Numbered from the stretch's first letter, positions 34,355-44,384 are shown. The stretch is DNA of 57,917 nt from UMGS1601 sp900553335 (GCA_937920725.1 CALEUW010000003.1:1-57917), one strand, 5' to 3'. The notes: generated from the letters alone by a model not told the origin. Made by a program: numbers and translations.

Positions 34355-37144
34355 TTATTCAGTCCGTAAAGCGATTACAGGATCTTTCTTAGCCGCTTTT
34401 TTAGCAGGAAGCAATCCGCCTATAAGCGTTATAATTATGCTGATTGCAATAAGAATAAGAGAAGATATGAGCGGCAGTTTTGCGTTTAGACCGCTTATTC
34501 CTGATATGCTTTCGATCAAAGAGTTTATAGGAATGAGCGCTAAAAGTGAAATTCCTATTCCCAAAGCCCCGGCGCAGCATCCGATTATAAAGGTTTCTGC
34601 ATTGAAAACCTGAGAGATATTTCTCTTTGAAGCGCCGAGTGCACGGAGAATACCGATTTCCTTTGTTCGCTCCATAACGGAGATGTGGGTTATAATGCCG
34701 ATCATTATGCATGAAACGATAAGTGATATTGCAACAAACGCAATAAGCACATATGAAATTCCGTCTATTATAGTAGTGATAGAAGATGTTAAAAGTGCAA
34801 CATAATCGGTGTATGTGATCTTTGAATCTTCGCTCGCCTTACTGTTGTAGTTTGCAATACACTCGGAAATAGCGTCTTTATTCTCGAAGCTGTCGGTGTA
34901 AATGCTTATGGAAGTAGGAGCGTCATAGCTGACCTTTCCGAACGCTTCCATATTATCTTCGTAGGTTGAGCCAAAGATATATTCGTCATAGAATGATAAA
35001 AGCATATCTTCGTCCGGATCGTTTTCAAGCCAGCTGTCAAGAGCTGCCGCCATGGTGTTTTCATCTGTCGGAAGTTCGTTTCCCGGCTGTATAGCTTCCT
35101 GTGCTTCTGTGTCAGGGGATTTGGCTGATTGAGCGTTTTGAGCGTTGTAATATGAAATCATCTGATAAAGCGATGCCTTATCGGAAACTCCCATTTCGCT
35201 TATATATTCTTTTGCCTCGTTTATCTTTGTTGCATCATCAGATGCATCAAATTTCATGCCGTTTAAAACGTTTATTTCGGGCGACTTTTCCTGAGCTTTG
35301 ATAATGACACTGTCATTTGTGTGAGTTATAACATAGTCAGTAAGCTTTGATGTATAGCCGACAGCAGTTGTGATAGATGCGTTATCAGCGTCTTGGATAG
35401 GACGAATTATTCCTGTTATTTTAAGAGGTACTGCGTTTTTAAGAAGACGTTCTTCTTCAAGAGTACTGTCAATATAGGTGAATGTCCCATCGCTGTTTTC
35501 TGTATATTGATCGCATGCCATAACCAAATAAAGCTCATGAGCGCAAAGCTCCTTGTAATCAAATCTTATTTCGTCCGCTGTTTCGCCGCTTTTTATCTTT
35601 TCTGCTGCACTCTTGTACTGTTCACCGGTTATAATTCCGAGCTGGTAAAGAGTTTCTGCGGAAATTGAGTTATTCTTATTTAAAACCAATACAACTTCAT
35701 CGTATTTTTCAGGCCAGCTTCCGTATAAAACGTCATAGCTGTCTGTTATAACTGAGCTGACCGCTTTGCCGTTTGTTCCGACCATAAGCTCCGAGAAGTT
35801 TTCAGCGCCCGTAGACTTAGATGAATTGCTTCCCATAGCGGTTGATATCATCTGATTTCTGTAGTCTATCATATTTCCCATTGACGTTTCAGAGGAGGAA
35901 ACCTCGTCTGCATCAGCATTGCTGTCAATTAAATTTCCGTCTTTATCATGAGAATAAACACTGAAGTTTACATTATAGTTATAGATTACTCCGTTTTCGC
36001 CGATATATTGCTGAATCTCGCTGTTAGGATCATCAAGATACTTTTTAAACTCAGTGAGGTTGTTTTCTACAATACTTGATGTGATCATTTCGTTCATCTC
36101 AAGGTTTGTATAATCGGCGTAAACTCCCTTTCGATTTTTATTCTTTGAGTCATTGCTGTCAAGCCTTTCGCTTGTAAGCTTCTGATCTTTTGTCATAACG
36201 GAGGTAAAATCAATCGTTTCAGAACTTATAGTCAGGGGATAAGACGTCATAGTATCCTTTTGAATGTCTGTAATATAAGAATTCATACCAGTTGAAAGTG
36301 CCAGAATGAGAGCAATACCAATGATTCCAATGCTTCCTGCAAAGGAGGTTAAAATTGTTCGTCCTTTTTTTGTTCTGAGATTGTTAAAGCTTAAAGAAAG
36401 TGCGGTTAGAAATGACATTGAGATTTTTTTATGTTTTTTTGGCTTAGGACTTTCTTCGGTTTTATCTTCGTAAGGATTTGAGTCGCTGACAATTTCTCCG
36501 TCCAAAAGATTAACAATTCTCGTTGAATACTTTTCTGCAAGCTCCGGATTGTGAGTTACCATAATAACGAGCTTATCCTTTGCAATTTCCTTTAAAAGCT
36601 CCATGATCTGTACGCTTGTTTCTGAATCCAAAGCTCCTGTCGGCTCATCTGCAAGCAAAATGTCGGGGTTGTTTATAAGCGCCCGTGCTATTGCAACACG
36701 CTGCATCTGTCCGCCTGACATCTGAGCAGGTTTTTTGTGAAGGTGATCCCCAAGACCGACTTTCTGCAAAACGTTTATCGCACGGCTTCTTCTTTCTTTT
36801 TTTGAAACTCCCGAAAGAGTCAGAGCCAGTTCAACGTTTGCAAGCACTGTTTGGTGCGGAATAAGGTTATAGCTTTGGAAAACAAATCCGATTGAATTGT
36901 TTCGGTAGTAATCCCAGTCTGCGTCCTTGTATTTTTTTGTAGACACTCCGTTTATTATCAAATCTCCGCTTGTATATCTGTCAAGACCTCCGATAATGTT
37001 GAGCATCGTTGTTTTTCCCGAACCGCTTTGACCAAGTATTGACACAAATTCGTTTTCTCTAAAGCTTATGCTGACACCTTTAAGAGCGTTTTGTGTTAAA
37101 TCGCCGGTAATGTATGTTTTTACAATGTTTTGAAGTTTAAGCAT
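34355..37144 (-). CDS. ABC exporter, fused ATPase and FtsX/MacB-type permease
   Basis: This is a 929-residue fusion. The N-terminal 225 residues are a LolD/MacB-like ATPase with Walker A GQSGSGKT, signature MSGGQMQRVAIARAL and Walker B ILLADEPTGALD. After a lysine-rich linker comes a membrane helix, a roughly 450-residue external domain, and three C-terminal helices with the FtsX motif TKEIGILRALGASKRNI. It probably exports or senses peptides or envelope stress compounds. It is divergent from a response regulator and histidine kinase, and a tandem repeat upstream of its promoter is a likely operator. Confidence 0.9.
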   Translation of the reverse strand: MLKLQNIVKTYITGDLTQNALKGVSISFRENEFVSILGQSGSGKTTMLNIIGGLDRYTSGDLIINGVSTKKYKDADWDYYRNNSIGFVFQSYNLIPHQTVLANVELALTLSGVSKKERRSRAINVLQKVGLGDHLHKKPAQMSGGQMQRVAIARALINNPDILLADEPTGALDSETSVQIMELLKEIAKDKLVIMVTHNPELAEKYSTRIVNLLDGEIVSDSNPYEDKTEESPKPKKHKKISMSFLTALSLSFNNLRTKKGRTILTSFAGSIGIIGIALILALSTGMNSYITDIQKDTMTSYPLTISSETIDFTSVMTKDQKLTSERLDSNDSKNKNRKGVYADYTNLEMNEMITSSIVENNLTEFKKYLDDPNSEIQQYIGENGVIYNYNVNFSVYSHDKDGNLIDSNADADEVSSSETSMGNMIDYRNQMISTAMGSNSSKSTGAENFSELMVGTNGKAVSSVITDSYDVLYGSWPEKYDEVVLVLNKNNSISAETLYQLGIITGEQYKSAAEKIKSGETADEIRFDYKELCAHELYLVMACDQYTENSDGTFTYIDSTLEEERLLKNAVPLKITGIIRPIQDADNASITTAVGYTSKLTDYVITHTNDSVIIKAQEKSPEINVLNGMKFDASDDATKINEAKEYISEMGVSDKASLYQMISYYNAQNAQSAKSPDTEAQEAIQPGNELPTDENTMAAALDSWLENDPDEDMLLSFYDEYIFGSTYEDNMEAFGKVSYDAPTSISIYTDSFENKDAISECIANYNSKASEDSKITYTDYVALLTSSITTIIDGISYVLIAFVAISLIVSCIMIGIITHISVMERTKEIGILRALGASKRNISQVFNAETFIIGCCAGALGIGISLLALIPINSLIESISGISGLNAKLPLISSLILIAISIIITLIGGLLPAKKAAKKDPVIALRTE

Positions 37145-37171
37145 GAAACTACCTCCTGTTTTACTGGTAAT

Positions 37172-37200
37172 ATTGTATCACAAAAAAATAAACTAAACAA
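37172..37200 (-). promoter_or_regulatory. Promoter of the fused ABC exporter
   Basis: Minus-strand TTGTTT (37195-37200), 17 bases and TACAAT (37172-37177). Confidence 0.7.
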
Positions 37201-37210
37201 TAAGTAACGG

Positions 37211-37232
37211 TAAACTTAAGATAAACTTAAGA
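37211..37232. promoter_or_regulatory. Tandem 11-bp direct repeat, likely response-regulator site
   Basis: TAAACTTAAGA occurs twice head-to-tail with no gap, an 11-bp period as OmpR/PhoB-type dimers require. It lies ten bases upstream of the -35 of the ABC gene and in the divergent leader of the regulator gene. Confidence 0.7.
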
Positions 37233-37307
37233 AAAATTGATATTAGTTTATCTTTGCTTGTCTTTTTTAGTATATAATGATAGAATAAAGAAAAAGGGGG
37301 AATTTTG

Positions 37308-37985
37308 ATGTTTAACATTTTAGTTGCAGAGGACAATGCAGATATGAGAGAGTTGTTTTGTACAGTTCTTTCAGACAACGGGTATAACAGTATTCCTGCC
37401 GCAGACGGTATGGAAGCGCTCAATATAATTGATGAAGAGTATATTGACTTAATCGTGGCGGATATTATGATGCCCAATTTAGACGGGTACTCGCTGACTT
37501 GTCAGCTGCGTGAGGCAGGGTATACCATACCTATATTAATGGTAACGGCTAAGGATCAATTTGACGATATGCAAAAGGGTTTTAATGTCGGAGCTGATGA
37601 TTATATGATAAAGCCTGTGAATGTAAAAGAACTCATTCTGCGGGTTGAAGCGCTTTTACGGAGAGCGAAAATTTCAAGCGAAAAGAAAATTGTCGTAGGC
37701 TCTACCGTGCTTGATTATGACGCTCTTACCGTCACGATTAACGGGGTGGAAACAATTTTGCCGCAGAAAGAATTCTATTTGATATATAAGCTTCTTTCTT
37801 ATCCGAATAAAATTTTTACCCGTCAACAGCTTATGGACGAAATTTGGGGAATGTTTTCGGAAACGGATGAGCGTACTGTCAACACACATATAAACCGTTT
37901 AAGAGATAGGTTTTCCGAGTGCGATGATTTTGAAATAATAACAGTAAGAGGTCTTGGCTATAAGGCGGTGAAAAAAGTTGAGTAA
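37308..37985 (+). CDS. OmpR-family response regulator
   Basis: This 225-residue protein has a receiver domain (acidic pair in AEDN, phospho-Asp in VADIMMPNLDG near residue 51, Lys in IKPVN) and a C-terminal winged helix with TRQQLMDEIWG and RTVNTHINRLRDRF. AAAAAGGGGG precedes ATG 37308. It overlaps the kinase gene by eight bases. Confidence 0.95.
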   Translation: MFNILVAEDNADMRELFCTVLSDNGYNSIPAADGMEALNIIDEEYIDLIVADIMMPNLDGYSLTCQLREAGYTIPILMVTAKDQFDDMQKGFNVGADDYMIKPVNVKELILRVEALLRRAKISSEKKIVVGSTVLDYDALTVTINGVETILPQKEFYLIYKLLSYPNKIFTRQQLMDEIWGMFSETDERTVNTHINRLRDRFSECDDFEIITVRGLGYKAVKKVE

Positions 37986-39021
37986 AAAATCAATCTCAAA
38001 GCTGTGGTTATATTTTGCCGGAATTATTTTTATTTCTATCGCAGTCGTTTTTGCCTTGTTTACGGTAATTTGGATTTTTCTGTTTCAGTTTGATATAGTT
38101 CCTTTTGATCCTAGGATAAGACATATGCCTATTCTGGTTTTGCTTTTTGGAAGCCTTCTTATAGGAAGCGCAATAGCTGTTTTTGTCGGAAAGCTTATCA
38201 TAGCTCCTGTTCAAAAAATAAGCAAAGCATTTGACGAGCTTTCAAAAGGTAATTTCGACGTCAAGGTTAGTACCAATCAAAAGATAGATGAAATCCGTGA
38301 AATGGCAGAGCGCTTTAATGCAATGACGTATGATCTTTCACATATCGAAACTCTGAGAAACGATTTTGTGGTCAACGTTTCTCATGAATTTAAAACGCCG
38401 ATTTCAGCTATTGAAGGGTATGCGACATTGCTGCAGGACGAGTCTGTGTCAAAAGAAAAGCACGACAGATATTTAGAAAAAATCCTTGAAAATTCTCATC
38501 GCCTTTCCAGCCTTTCGAGCAATATTTTAATGCTTTCAAAGCTTGAAAATCAAGAGACAGTAATGCGCTGCAAGGAATACAGATTGGACGAACAGATCAG
38601 AAGAGCGGTCTTGCTTTTAGAGCCTAAGTGGTCAAAGAAAAATATTGAGTTTGATATTGAATTGCCAAAGTGTATTTTTTGTTCAAACGAGCAGCTTTTA
38701 GACAGGGTTTGGATAAATATAATCGATAACGCTGTTAAACATTCGCATGACGGCGGAGTTATTCATATTTACCTTGAAACCGATAAAAACGAAGTAAGAG
38801 TTAAATTTAAAGATCACGGAGACGGTATGAGCGAAGATGTTCAAAAGCATATTTTTGAGAAATTCTATCAGGGAGACGCTTCCAGAAAAGCGGAGGGCAA
38901 CGGACTTGGATTGGCGTTTGTAAAAAGGATAGTAGATTTATGCAAAGGAACAATAAGCGTTGAAAGCATATTAGGAAACGGAGCGGAATTTACCGTTGTT
39001 TTTCCAAAAAGAATTAACTGA
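37978..39021 (+). CDS. Sensor histidine kinase
   Basis: This 347-residue kinase has two N-terminal membrane helices with a very short loop, a HAMP domain, the phospho-His box VNVSHEFKTPISAIEG near residue 140 and ATPase motifs DNAVKHSHDGG, GDGMSED and GNGLGLAFVKRI. The start is TTG 37978, overlapping the regulator stop. The short external loop suggests that the signal comes through the membrane or the ABC partner. Confidence 0.93.
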   Translation: MSKKSISKLWLYFAGIIFISIAVVFALFTVIWIFLFQFDIVPFDPRIRHMPILVLLFGSLLIGSAIAVFVGKLIIAPVQKISKAFDELSKGNFDVKVSTNQKIDEIREMAERFNAMTYDLSHIETLRNDFVVNVSHEFKTPISAIEGYATLLQDESVSKEKHDRYLEKILENSHRLSSLSSNILMLSKLENQETVMRCKEYRLDEQIRRAVLLLEPKWSKKNIEFDIELPKCIFCSNEQLLDRVWINIIDNAVKHSHDGGVIHIYLETDKNEVRVKFKDHGDGMSEDVQKHIFEKFYQGDASRKAEGNGLGLAFVKRIVDLCKGTISVESILGNGAEFTVVFPKRIN

Positions 39022-39031
39022 TCATATAGCA

Positions 39032-39066
39032 AAAACTACTGTGCAATTCATACACAGTAGTTTTTT
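39032..39066. terminator. Bidirectional terminator
   Basis: AAAACTACTGTG and CACAGTAGTTTT, 12 pairs, followed by T on both strands, between the kinase gene and the convergent permease gene. Confidence 0.9.
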
Positions 39067-39072
39067 GTTTAT

Positions 39073-41790
39073 TTACAGATTTTCGTTTTTAAGGGCGTCG
39101 ATCGGATTATCTTTTTTGATTTTTCCTGTCGCATAAAGCATTGTTGCAAATACGACTATAAATACGCTGAGTACAGCGATTGCTACACTATACCAAGGTA
39201 CATAAAAGCTTTTCTCAACCGCTGCGTCGGAAGCTTTATAGATGGCATAGGTAACTAAGAGGGAAGCAATGAGTCCAAAGAAAAGTCCCTTGATTCCATA
39301 AATGATGCATTCAAAATTCATCATTTTGCTAAAGCTTCTTTTGGTAAGTCCGACTGATTTTAGCATTGCGAATTCTCTGCGCCTTAAAGAAATGCTTGTG
39401 GAAATCGAGTTGAAAACATTTGCCATAGCGATTAGTGAAATCAAAATAATAAATCCATAGGCAAATACATTTACAATCGTTACCATAGTTCTTTGAGATT
39501 CATCGCTTTCTGCGAGATTATAAAGAGATTCATTGCTGAGTCCGTTTGAAGATAAAATCTGCTCGATGTTTTTATAAGCTTCAGAATGGTTTGGCGCCTT
39601 AAAGTCAAAATAGTAGGAGCTGAAATAATCATTAAACTGTTCGTTTAAAACACTGTCCATCAGGCTATGCGGGTATACTATATAAATCCCTGAGGCTTTT
39701 GGCAGATAATAAGGATAGTTTTCAGCTTTTGCACCAATAGTGAGTTTCATCTTATTCATTGCCTGTTCGTCTGTTAAAATCTTTGCTTTGCTTGTGTCAA
39801 GGTCGGATTCTGATATAGTATCGTTGCCAAAACTGTCTAAATATTCCTGGGGATAATAATAGTAGTGACATGTATTACTATTCTCATCATCTTTTGTACC
39901 CCAAAGCGTATAACCATCAATTTCCTTTTCCATTGTAATGTTTGTGCTTATAGGGAATTTATCGCTTTTGAAGATATTGTTGTTTATGCGTTTTGAATGG
40001 GTATCATCGGTTCTGACAATCGTATTGATTTCGTCAAATACAACAGCCTGAAGGTTTGTTTTGTCGTAAAATTTAGTCTTATCAAGACTGTTGTTCTCAC
40101 AAAGCTTATTAAATGCTTCATCGTTTAAAAATAATACCTGACATGATTCGTTAAATGAATTTCCGTTTAATTGCGTGTCGAACATATCTTTATATTTGTC
40201 GCTTATTACCGATGAGTCAAAAACTGCATCAAAATATGACTGACTGTAATAGACACCGCTTTCTACTTCATTTACAGAAGAAAGAGAAGATAAAAACTGA
40301 TCAGGATTGCTGACAGTATTTTTGTTTGTATAGTATGATATGTCAGTGTCGCTGTGACCTGTTCCCGAAACAGTATTTACTGAATCGGTAAGATAAGCAC
40401 AGAAAGAAGATGCGGAAATGAAAAGAGTAACACTTAAAAAGAGCGATATAACTGTCGAGCGGTACCGCTTTTTATTTCTGGCAAAATTCTTTGCCGCAAG
40501 CATTCCCTCAAATCCAAAAAGCTTATATATTATCTTTTTAAAGCGTATGTCCTTTCGACGGATCTTAACGTCCTTGTTTTGTCTTATAGCGTCAATAGGA
40601 GAGATTTTTATTGCTTTTCTTGCGGGAATATATGCAGAAATCAAGGTCGTTATAAGACATACTGCCGAGCAGATTACAAGTCCCCATACGTTTATAACAA
40701 GGTGCATTTTTATATCCGCACCCGAATACAGGAAAACTGAAAAAGAATCTTTTAATAGATAAAGAGTTATTCCGATACCTGCACAGCCGACTATCATTCC
40801 GAGCGGAATAGCAACAGCGCACAGGACAAGCGCCTCAAAAAACACAGTTCTCATTATCTGCTTTTTGGTAGCTCCTACAGACTTTAAGATACCGAATTGC
40901 TTTGTTCGTTCACTTACTGAGATTGAGAAAGAGTTGTATATAAGTAAAATTGATCCGAACGAGATAAGAAGTATTAAAATTGCCGCAAATCCGTATAAAG
41001 CCTGGGATAGAGAGGAATCTCTTAAAGAACCGCTGTATGCTAAAAGGTCGCTGTGAGAGCGGTAGTTAGCGTCTATTGTGCTTTTTTTAACATAATCAAA
41101 ATAGTCACGGGGGTTTTGGACTTTAAAAAATAAATAGCAGCTTCCGGTTCCGCCGCCGGTTGTAAATGCTGTGTATCCCGGAGATTCATAGTCCTCGATT
41201 GAATAATCAAGTCTTTCGTAAAAACCAACAACGGTATATTTTTTCTCAGTAGAGTCGGTAATTTCGCCTTCTCCTGTGTAAGGCCCTGTAAGCTCATGTC
41301 CATTATCCATTCGCTTTCCGACATTAAGAGTAACAATATCGCCGAGCTTATGAGTAACTCCTCCGTTTGATGAAAGATGAGATGGAAGAATTATCTCATA
41401 ATCCTTTTGGGGCATTCTTCCGCTTGTCAAATTAACACTTACTAGGTCTGTAAAATTATCGCTTATGGATTCAATCAAAAGATAAGGCTTAGATTCGTTT
41501 GTGCTGTCGATTTCAGCCCATCCGACCTGCTGCCATAAAGCCGTATCGGATACCTCAGGATCTGACTGAACTTTTTTAGCCAGATCTTCGGTAATGTTAT
41601 AGTAATAGCCATGAAATGCACCTACGCGCTGGGTTTCACCTCGTACAAGATAGTTAAGACCGCTGTTGGCCGCCTGTATTATCGCAGTGATAAGAGCCAT
41701 AGAAAGAGCAATGCCTATTATAGTAACAAGCGTTCGTGAACGGTTTTTCTTAAGAGATCTTACAGTGAACTTGTTAAATACATTCATCAT
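39073..41790 (-). CDS. ABC exporter permease with two FtsX domains
   Basis: This 905-residue protein has an N-terminal helix, a first FtsX domain with ERTKQFGILKSVGATKKQI near 290, three helices ending PARKAIKISPIDAI, a second large external domain, and a C-terminal FtsX domain with RRREFAMLKSVGLTKRSF. This is the architecture of antimicrobial-peptide and envelope-stress exporters. It overlaps the ATPase gene by four bases (ATGA). Confidence 0.9.
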   Translation of the reverse strand: MMNVFNKFTVRSLKKNRSRTLVTIIGIALSMALITAIIQAANSGLNYLVRGETQRVGAFHGYYYNITEDLAKKVQSDPEVSDTALWQQVGWAEIDSTNESKPYLLIESISDNFTDLVSVNLTSGRMPQKDYEIILPSHLSSNGGVTHKLGDIVTLNVGKRMDNGHELTGPYTGEGEITDSTEKKYTVVGFYERLDYSIEDYESPGYTAFTTGGGTGSCYLFFKVQNPRDYFDYVKKSTIDANYRSHSDLLAYSGSLRDSSLSQALYGFAAILILLISFGSILLIYNSFSISVSERTKQFGILKSVGATKKQIMRTVFFEALVLCAVAIPLGMIVGCAGIGITLYLLKDSFSVFLYSGADIKMHLVINVWGLVICSAVCLITTLISAYIPARKAIKISPIDAIRQNKDVKIRRKDIRFKKIIYKLFGFEGMLAAKNFARNKKRYRSTVISLFLSVTLFISASSFCAYLTDSVNTVSGTGHSDTDISYYTNKNTVSNPDQFLSSLSSVNEVESGVYYSQSYFDAVFDSSVISDKYKDMFDTQLNGNSFNESCQVLFLNDEAFNKLCENNSLDKTKFYDKTNLQAVVFDEINTIVRTDDTHSKRINNNIFKSDKFPISTNITMEKEIDGYTLWGTKDDENSNTCHYYYYPQEYLDSFGNDTISESDLDTSKAKILTDEQAMNKMKLTIGAKAENYPYYLPKASGIYIVYPHSLMDSVLNEQFNDYFSSYYFDFKAPNHSEAYKNIEQILSSNGLSNESLYNLAESDESQRTMVTIVNVFAYGFIILISLIAMANVFNSISTSISLRRREFAMLKSVGLTKRSFSKMMNFECIIYGIKGLFFGLIASLLVTYAIYKASDAAVEKSFYVPWYSVAIAVLSVFIVVFATMLYATGKIKKDNPIDALKNENL

Positions 41791-42476
41791 CTGACCTCCC
41801 GAATACGCTCGTCTTTTGAAATTTTACCGTCCTCGATTGATATTACTCGGTCTGCCTGTAAAGCGATTGATTCGTCGTGCGTAATAATGATAAGAGTTTG
41901 TCCGTATTTTTTGTTGGAGTATTTTAAAAGCTCAAGGATTTCCTGACTGTTTTTTGAGTCTAGGTTTCCCGTCGGCTCGTCAGCAAGTACTACTGCCGGT
42001 GCAGTCATCAGTGCACGTCCGATAGAAACCCTTTGCTGTTGTCCGCCTGAAAGCTGATTTGGAAGATTACTTCTTCTTTGCTCGAGTGACAGCGTTTTCA
42101 AAAGCTCGTTTAATCGGTCTTTATTAATCTTTCCTCCGTCCATAAGCACAGGTAAGGTTATGTTTTCGACTACGTTTAAAACAGGAATAAGGTTGTAAAA
42201 CTGATAAATAAGTCCTACCTGACGTCTGCGGAAAATTGCAAGCTGATCTTCGTTTTGCGCGTATACGTCCTGACCGTTCATCCAGACCTTTCCGCTTGAA
42301 GGACGGTCAACTCCGCCGATTATATGAAGAAGCGTTGATTTTCCAGAACCTGACGGACCGATGATAGCTAAGAACTCTCCTTTTTCAACCGAAAAGGATA
42401 TGTTGTCAACAGCTCTTACTTCGTTTTCACCTTTCCCGTAAACTTTTGTTAGATTTTCGATTTTCAAAATTTCCAT
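41787..42476 (-). CDS. ABC exporter ATP-binding protein
   Basis: This 229-residue ATPase of the LolD/MacB class has Walker A GPSGSGKS, signature LSGGQQQRVSIGRAL, Walker B VVLADEPTGNLDS and the switch His in IITHDE. AAAGGAGGAG precedes ATG. It pairs with the 905-residue permease. Confidence 0.95.
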   Translation of the reverse strand: MEILKIENLTKVYGKGENEVRAVDNISFSVEKGEFLAIIGPSGSGKSTLLHIIGGVDRPSSGKVWMNGQDVYAQNEDQLAIFRRRQVGLIYQFYNLIPVLNVVENITLPVLMDGGKINKDRLNELLKTLSLEQRRSNLPNQLSGGQQQRVSIGRALMTAPAVVLADEPTGNLDSKNSQEILELLKYSNKKYGQTLIIITHDESIALQADRVISIEDGKISKDERIREVR

Positions 42477-42502
42477 TTGTTCTCCTCCTTTACTTTGAAT
42501 TC

Positions 42503-42508
42503 AGTATA
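42503..42508 (-). promoter_or_regulatory. -10 element of the second ABC operon
   Basis: TATACT on the minus strand. The -35 position 17 bases away (42526-42531) is a poor match and lies inside the dyad at 42520-42566, which suggests activator dependence. Confidence 0.55.
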
Positions 42509-42519
42509 CAAAATAAAAG

Positions 42520-42566
42520 TGACACTACGGTGACTTTTAGATAAGCGTTTTGTCACCAAAGTGTCA
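42520..42566. promoter_or_regulatory. Large dyad operator upstream of the second ABC operon
   Basis: TGACAC, 3 bases, GGTGAC, 17 bases, GTCACC, 3 bases, GTGTCA: each half is an exact inverted copy of the other in its 12 specific bases. It fills the 95-base gap between the kinase and ATPase genes and overlaps the -35 position. It is the obvious site for the adjacent response regulator. Confidence 0.75.
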
Positions 42567-42571
42567 TTGAG

Positions 42572-43579
42572 CTAAACTGTTACCTTGTAAAAGCGAACTA
42601 TAAACTCTGCACCTCCCTCAGCACGGTTCTTCGCCGTTATCGTTCCGTTTTGCTGAATTATTGCCATTCTTGAAAGAGCAAGGCCGATTCCGACGCTTTC
42701 GCTCAACGAATTCTTTCCTTTATAAAAACGTTTGAAAAGGTATGGAATATCTTTCTCGTCAAATCCGTTTCCGTTATCTTTTATTATTACTTCGGTAAAA
42801 ATAGCAGTTTCTCTTGCGATGATTTCGATGATACCCCCCTCGGACGTATGTTCAATACAGTTTTTTATGAGATTTGAAAACGCTTCAATGCTCCAGTCCT
42901 CATCTCCTGTATATTTCTCGTTTTGTACAGACATCTTCAGCTTTTGGTTTTTAAGCTCCATTGCAATCTCGAAAGGTTCGGTAGATTTTTTTAAAATGTC
43001 AGAAACCAAAACTGTTTGATGTTTAAAGCTTGCCGTACCCGAGTCGATTTTTGAAATTTTTAGCAATGACTCAATAAGCCAGTCGATTCTTTGAAGAGAT
43101 TTTTTCAGGTTGTGAGAAAGACTTATCCTTCGCTCGCTTGTCAAATCCTCGGATAAGAGCATAGATACGGTGAGATTCATGGAGGTTAGGGGAGTCCTGA
43201 GCTGATGAGAAATATCAGCTATAGCGTCCGTTAAAAGAATTTTATCCCCTTTAAGCGAATCGGTAGATTCTTTAAGACGAACAGTCATTTTTTGTATTTC
43301 GCTTTTTAGTATTGATAGCTCGCCCTCACTTGAGTCAGTTAAAAGTATCTGTTCTTGCCCATGAAGTATTTTATCTATAGACAAGCTTAAGTCTGAAATT
43401 GCTGAATATCTTTTTTTAGCAGAGCAAATATATACCGATATATAAAAAGTACAGATCAAAAACGTAATACCGGCAAACAAAAGCGATCCGATAAACAGAC
43501 CTATCAGACAAAAGATAATTCCTGCGCTGATTTGCAGAAAAAGAGCTTTTTTCAATTCCGGATTGTTAAGTATCTTCAT
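42572..43579 (-). CDS. Sensor histidine kinase (intramembrane-sensing type)
   Basis: This 335-residue kinase has two closely spaced N-terminal helices, no sizeable external domain and no clear HAMP. The phospho-His box is ISHQLRTPLTSMN near residue 126; ATPase motifs are NLIKNCIEHT, DNGNGFDEKD and SVGIGLALSRM. It is of the VncS/BceS-like type that usually relies on an ABC exporter for sensing. It begins one base after the regulator stop. Confidence 0.92.
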   Translation of the reverse strand: MKILNNPELKKALFLQISAGIIFCLIGLFIGSLLFAGITFLICTFYISVYICSAKKRYSAISDLSLSIDKILHGQEQILLTDSSEGELSILKSEIQKMTVRLKESTDSLKGDKILLTDAIADISHQLRTPLTSMNLTVSMLLSEDLTSERRISLSHNLKKSLQRIDWLIESLLKISKIDSGTASFKHQTVLVSDILKKSTEPFEIAMELKNQKLKMSVQNEKYTGDEDWSIEAFSNLIKNCIEHTSEGGIIEIIARETAIFTEVIIKDNGNGFDEKDIPYLFKRFYKGKNSLSESVGIGLALSRMAIIQQNGTITAKNRAEGGAEFIVRFYKVTV

Positions 43580-43580
43580 T

Positions 43581-44249
43581 TCAGTCCATCCTGTATCCCA
43601 TGCCGCGAATTGTTTTTATTATTTTCGGATTTTGCGGATCATCCTCAATTTTTTCTCGTATTCGCTTTATGTAAACGGTAAGAGTGTTGTCGTTTACAAA
43701 GTCGCCTGCGATGTCCCATATTTCATCAAGCAGTCTTGTCCTTGATAAAAGGCATCCTCTGTTGGCGGCGAATAAAAGAAGTATTTTATATTCAAGAGCT
43801 GAAAGTATAATTTCCTCTCCGTTTTTCTCAACTGTTCCTTTATCTGTGTCGATAGATATATTTTCAGCAGTTATGATATTTCGGATTCCTGCGCATCGTC
43901 TTAAAACGCTTCGTATTCTTGAAATAAGCTCTCTTGGCTTAAACGGTTTTGAAATGTAGTCGTCTGCGCCTATATCCAATCCCGTAACAATGCTTCCTTC
44001 ATCGGAAGAGGCAGTAAGAAATATGACGGGGATTGTATATTGTTTTTTTATTTCAGCGCATAGCGAAAAACCGTTTCCGTCCAAAAGACATACGTCAAGC
44101 AGAATAAGATCAAACGGTTCGCTTTTTAAAAGCTCAAGGGCACACTTTTGCCCGTCTGCATAACGAACGCTAAAACCTTCAGAGTACAGAAAGTCAGTTA
44201 ATGCATAAACTATGCTCTTATCGTCTTCAACAAGAAGTATTTTTGACAC
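43581..44249 (-). CDS. OmpR-family response regulator
   Basis: This 222-residue protein has a receiver with EDD, phospho-Asp in LILLDVCLLDG and Lys in SKPFKPREL, and a C-terminal winged helix with RTRLLDEIWD and TLTVYIKRIREKIE. The start is GTG 44249 with TAGGAGGAG upstream. It is likely to bind the dyad at 42520-42566 and activate the exporter genes. Confidence 0.95.
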   Translation of the reverse strand: MSKILLVEDDKSIVYALTDFLYSEGFSVRYADGQKCALELLKSEPFDLILLDVCLLDGNGFSLCAEIKKQYTIPVIFLTASSDEGSIVTGLDIGADDYISKPFKPRELISRIRSVLRRCAGIRNIITAENISIDTDKGTVEKNGEEIILSALEYKILLLFAANRGCLLSRTRLLDEIWDIAGDFVNDNTLTVYIKRIREKIEDDPQNPKIIKTIRGMGYRMD

Positions 44250-44281
44250 TAAAAACTCCTCCTAAAAGATTTTCTAAAATC

Positions 44282-44310
44282 AGTATATCACAAAATAAGT
44301 GGATTGACAA
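44282..44310 (-). promoter_or_regulatory. Promoter of the second two-component system
   Basis: Minus-strand TTGTCA (44305-44310), 17 bases and TATACT (44282-44287). Confidence 0.75.
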
Positions 44311-44384
44311 TGGAAAATGTAATTCGTAATGCGGAAGTTGAAACAGACTTTGAGATAATAAAATGCATTTTTGTAAATTGCCGT

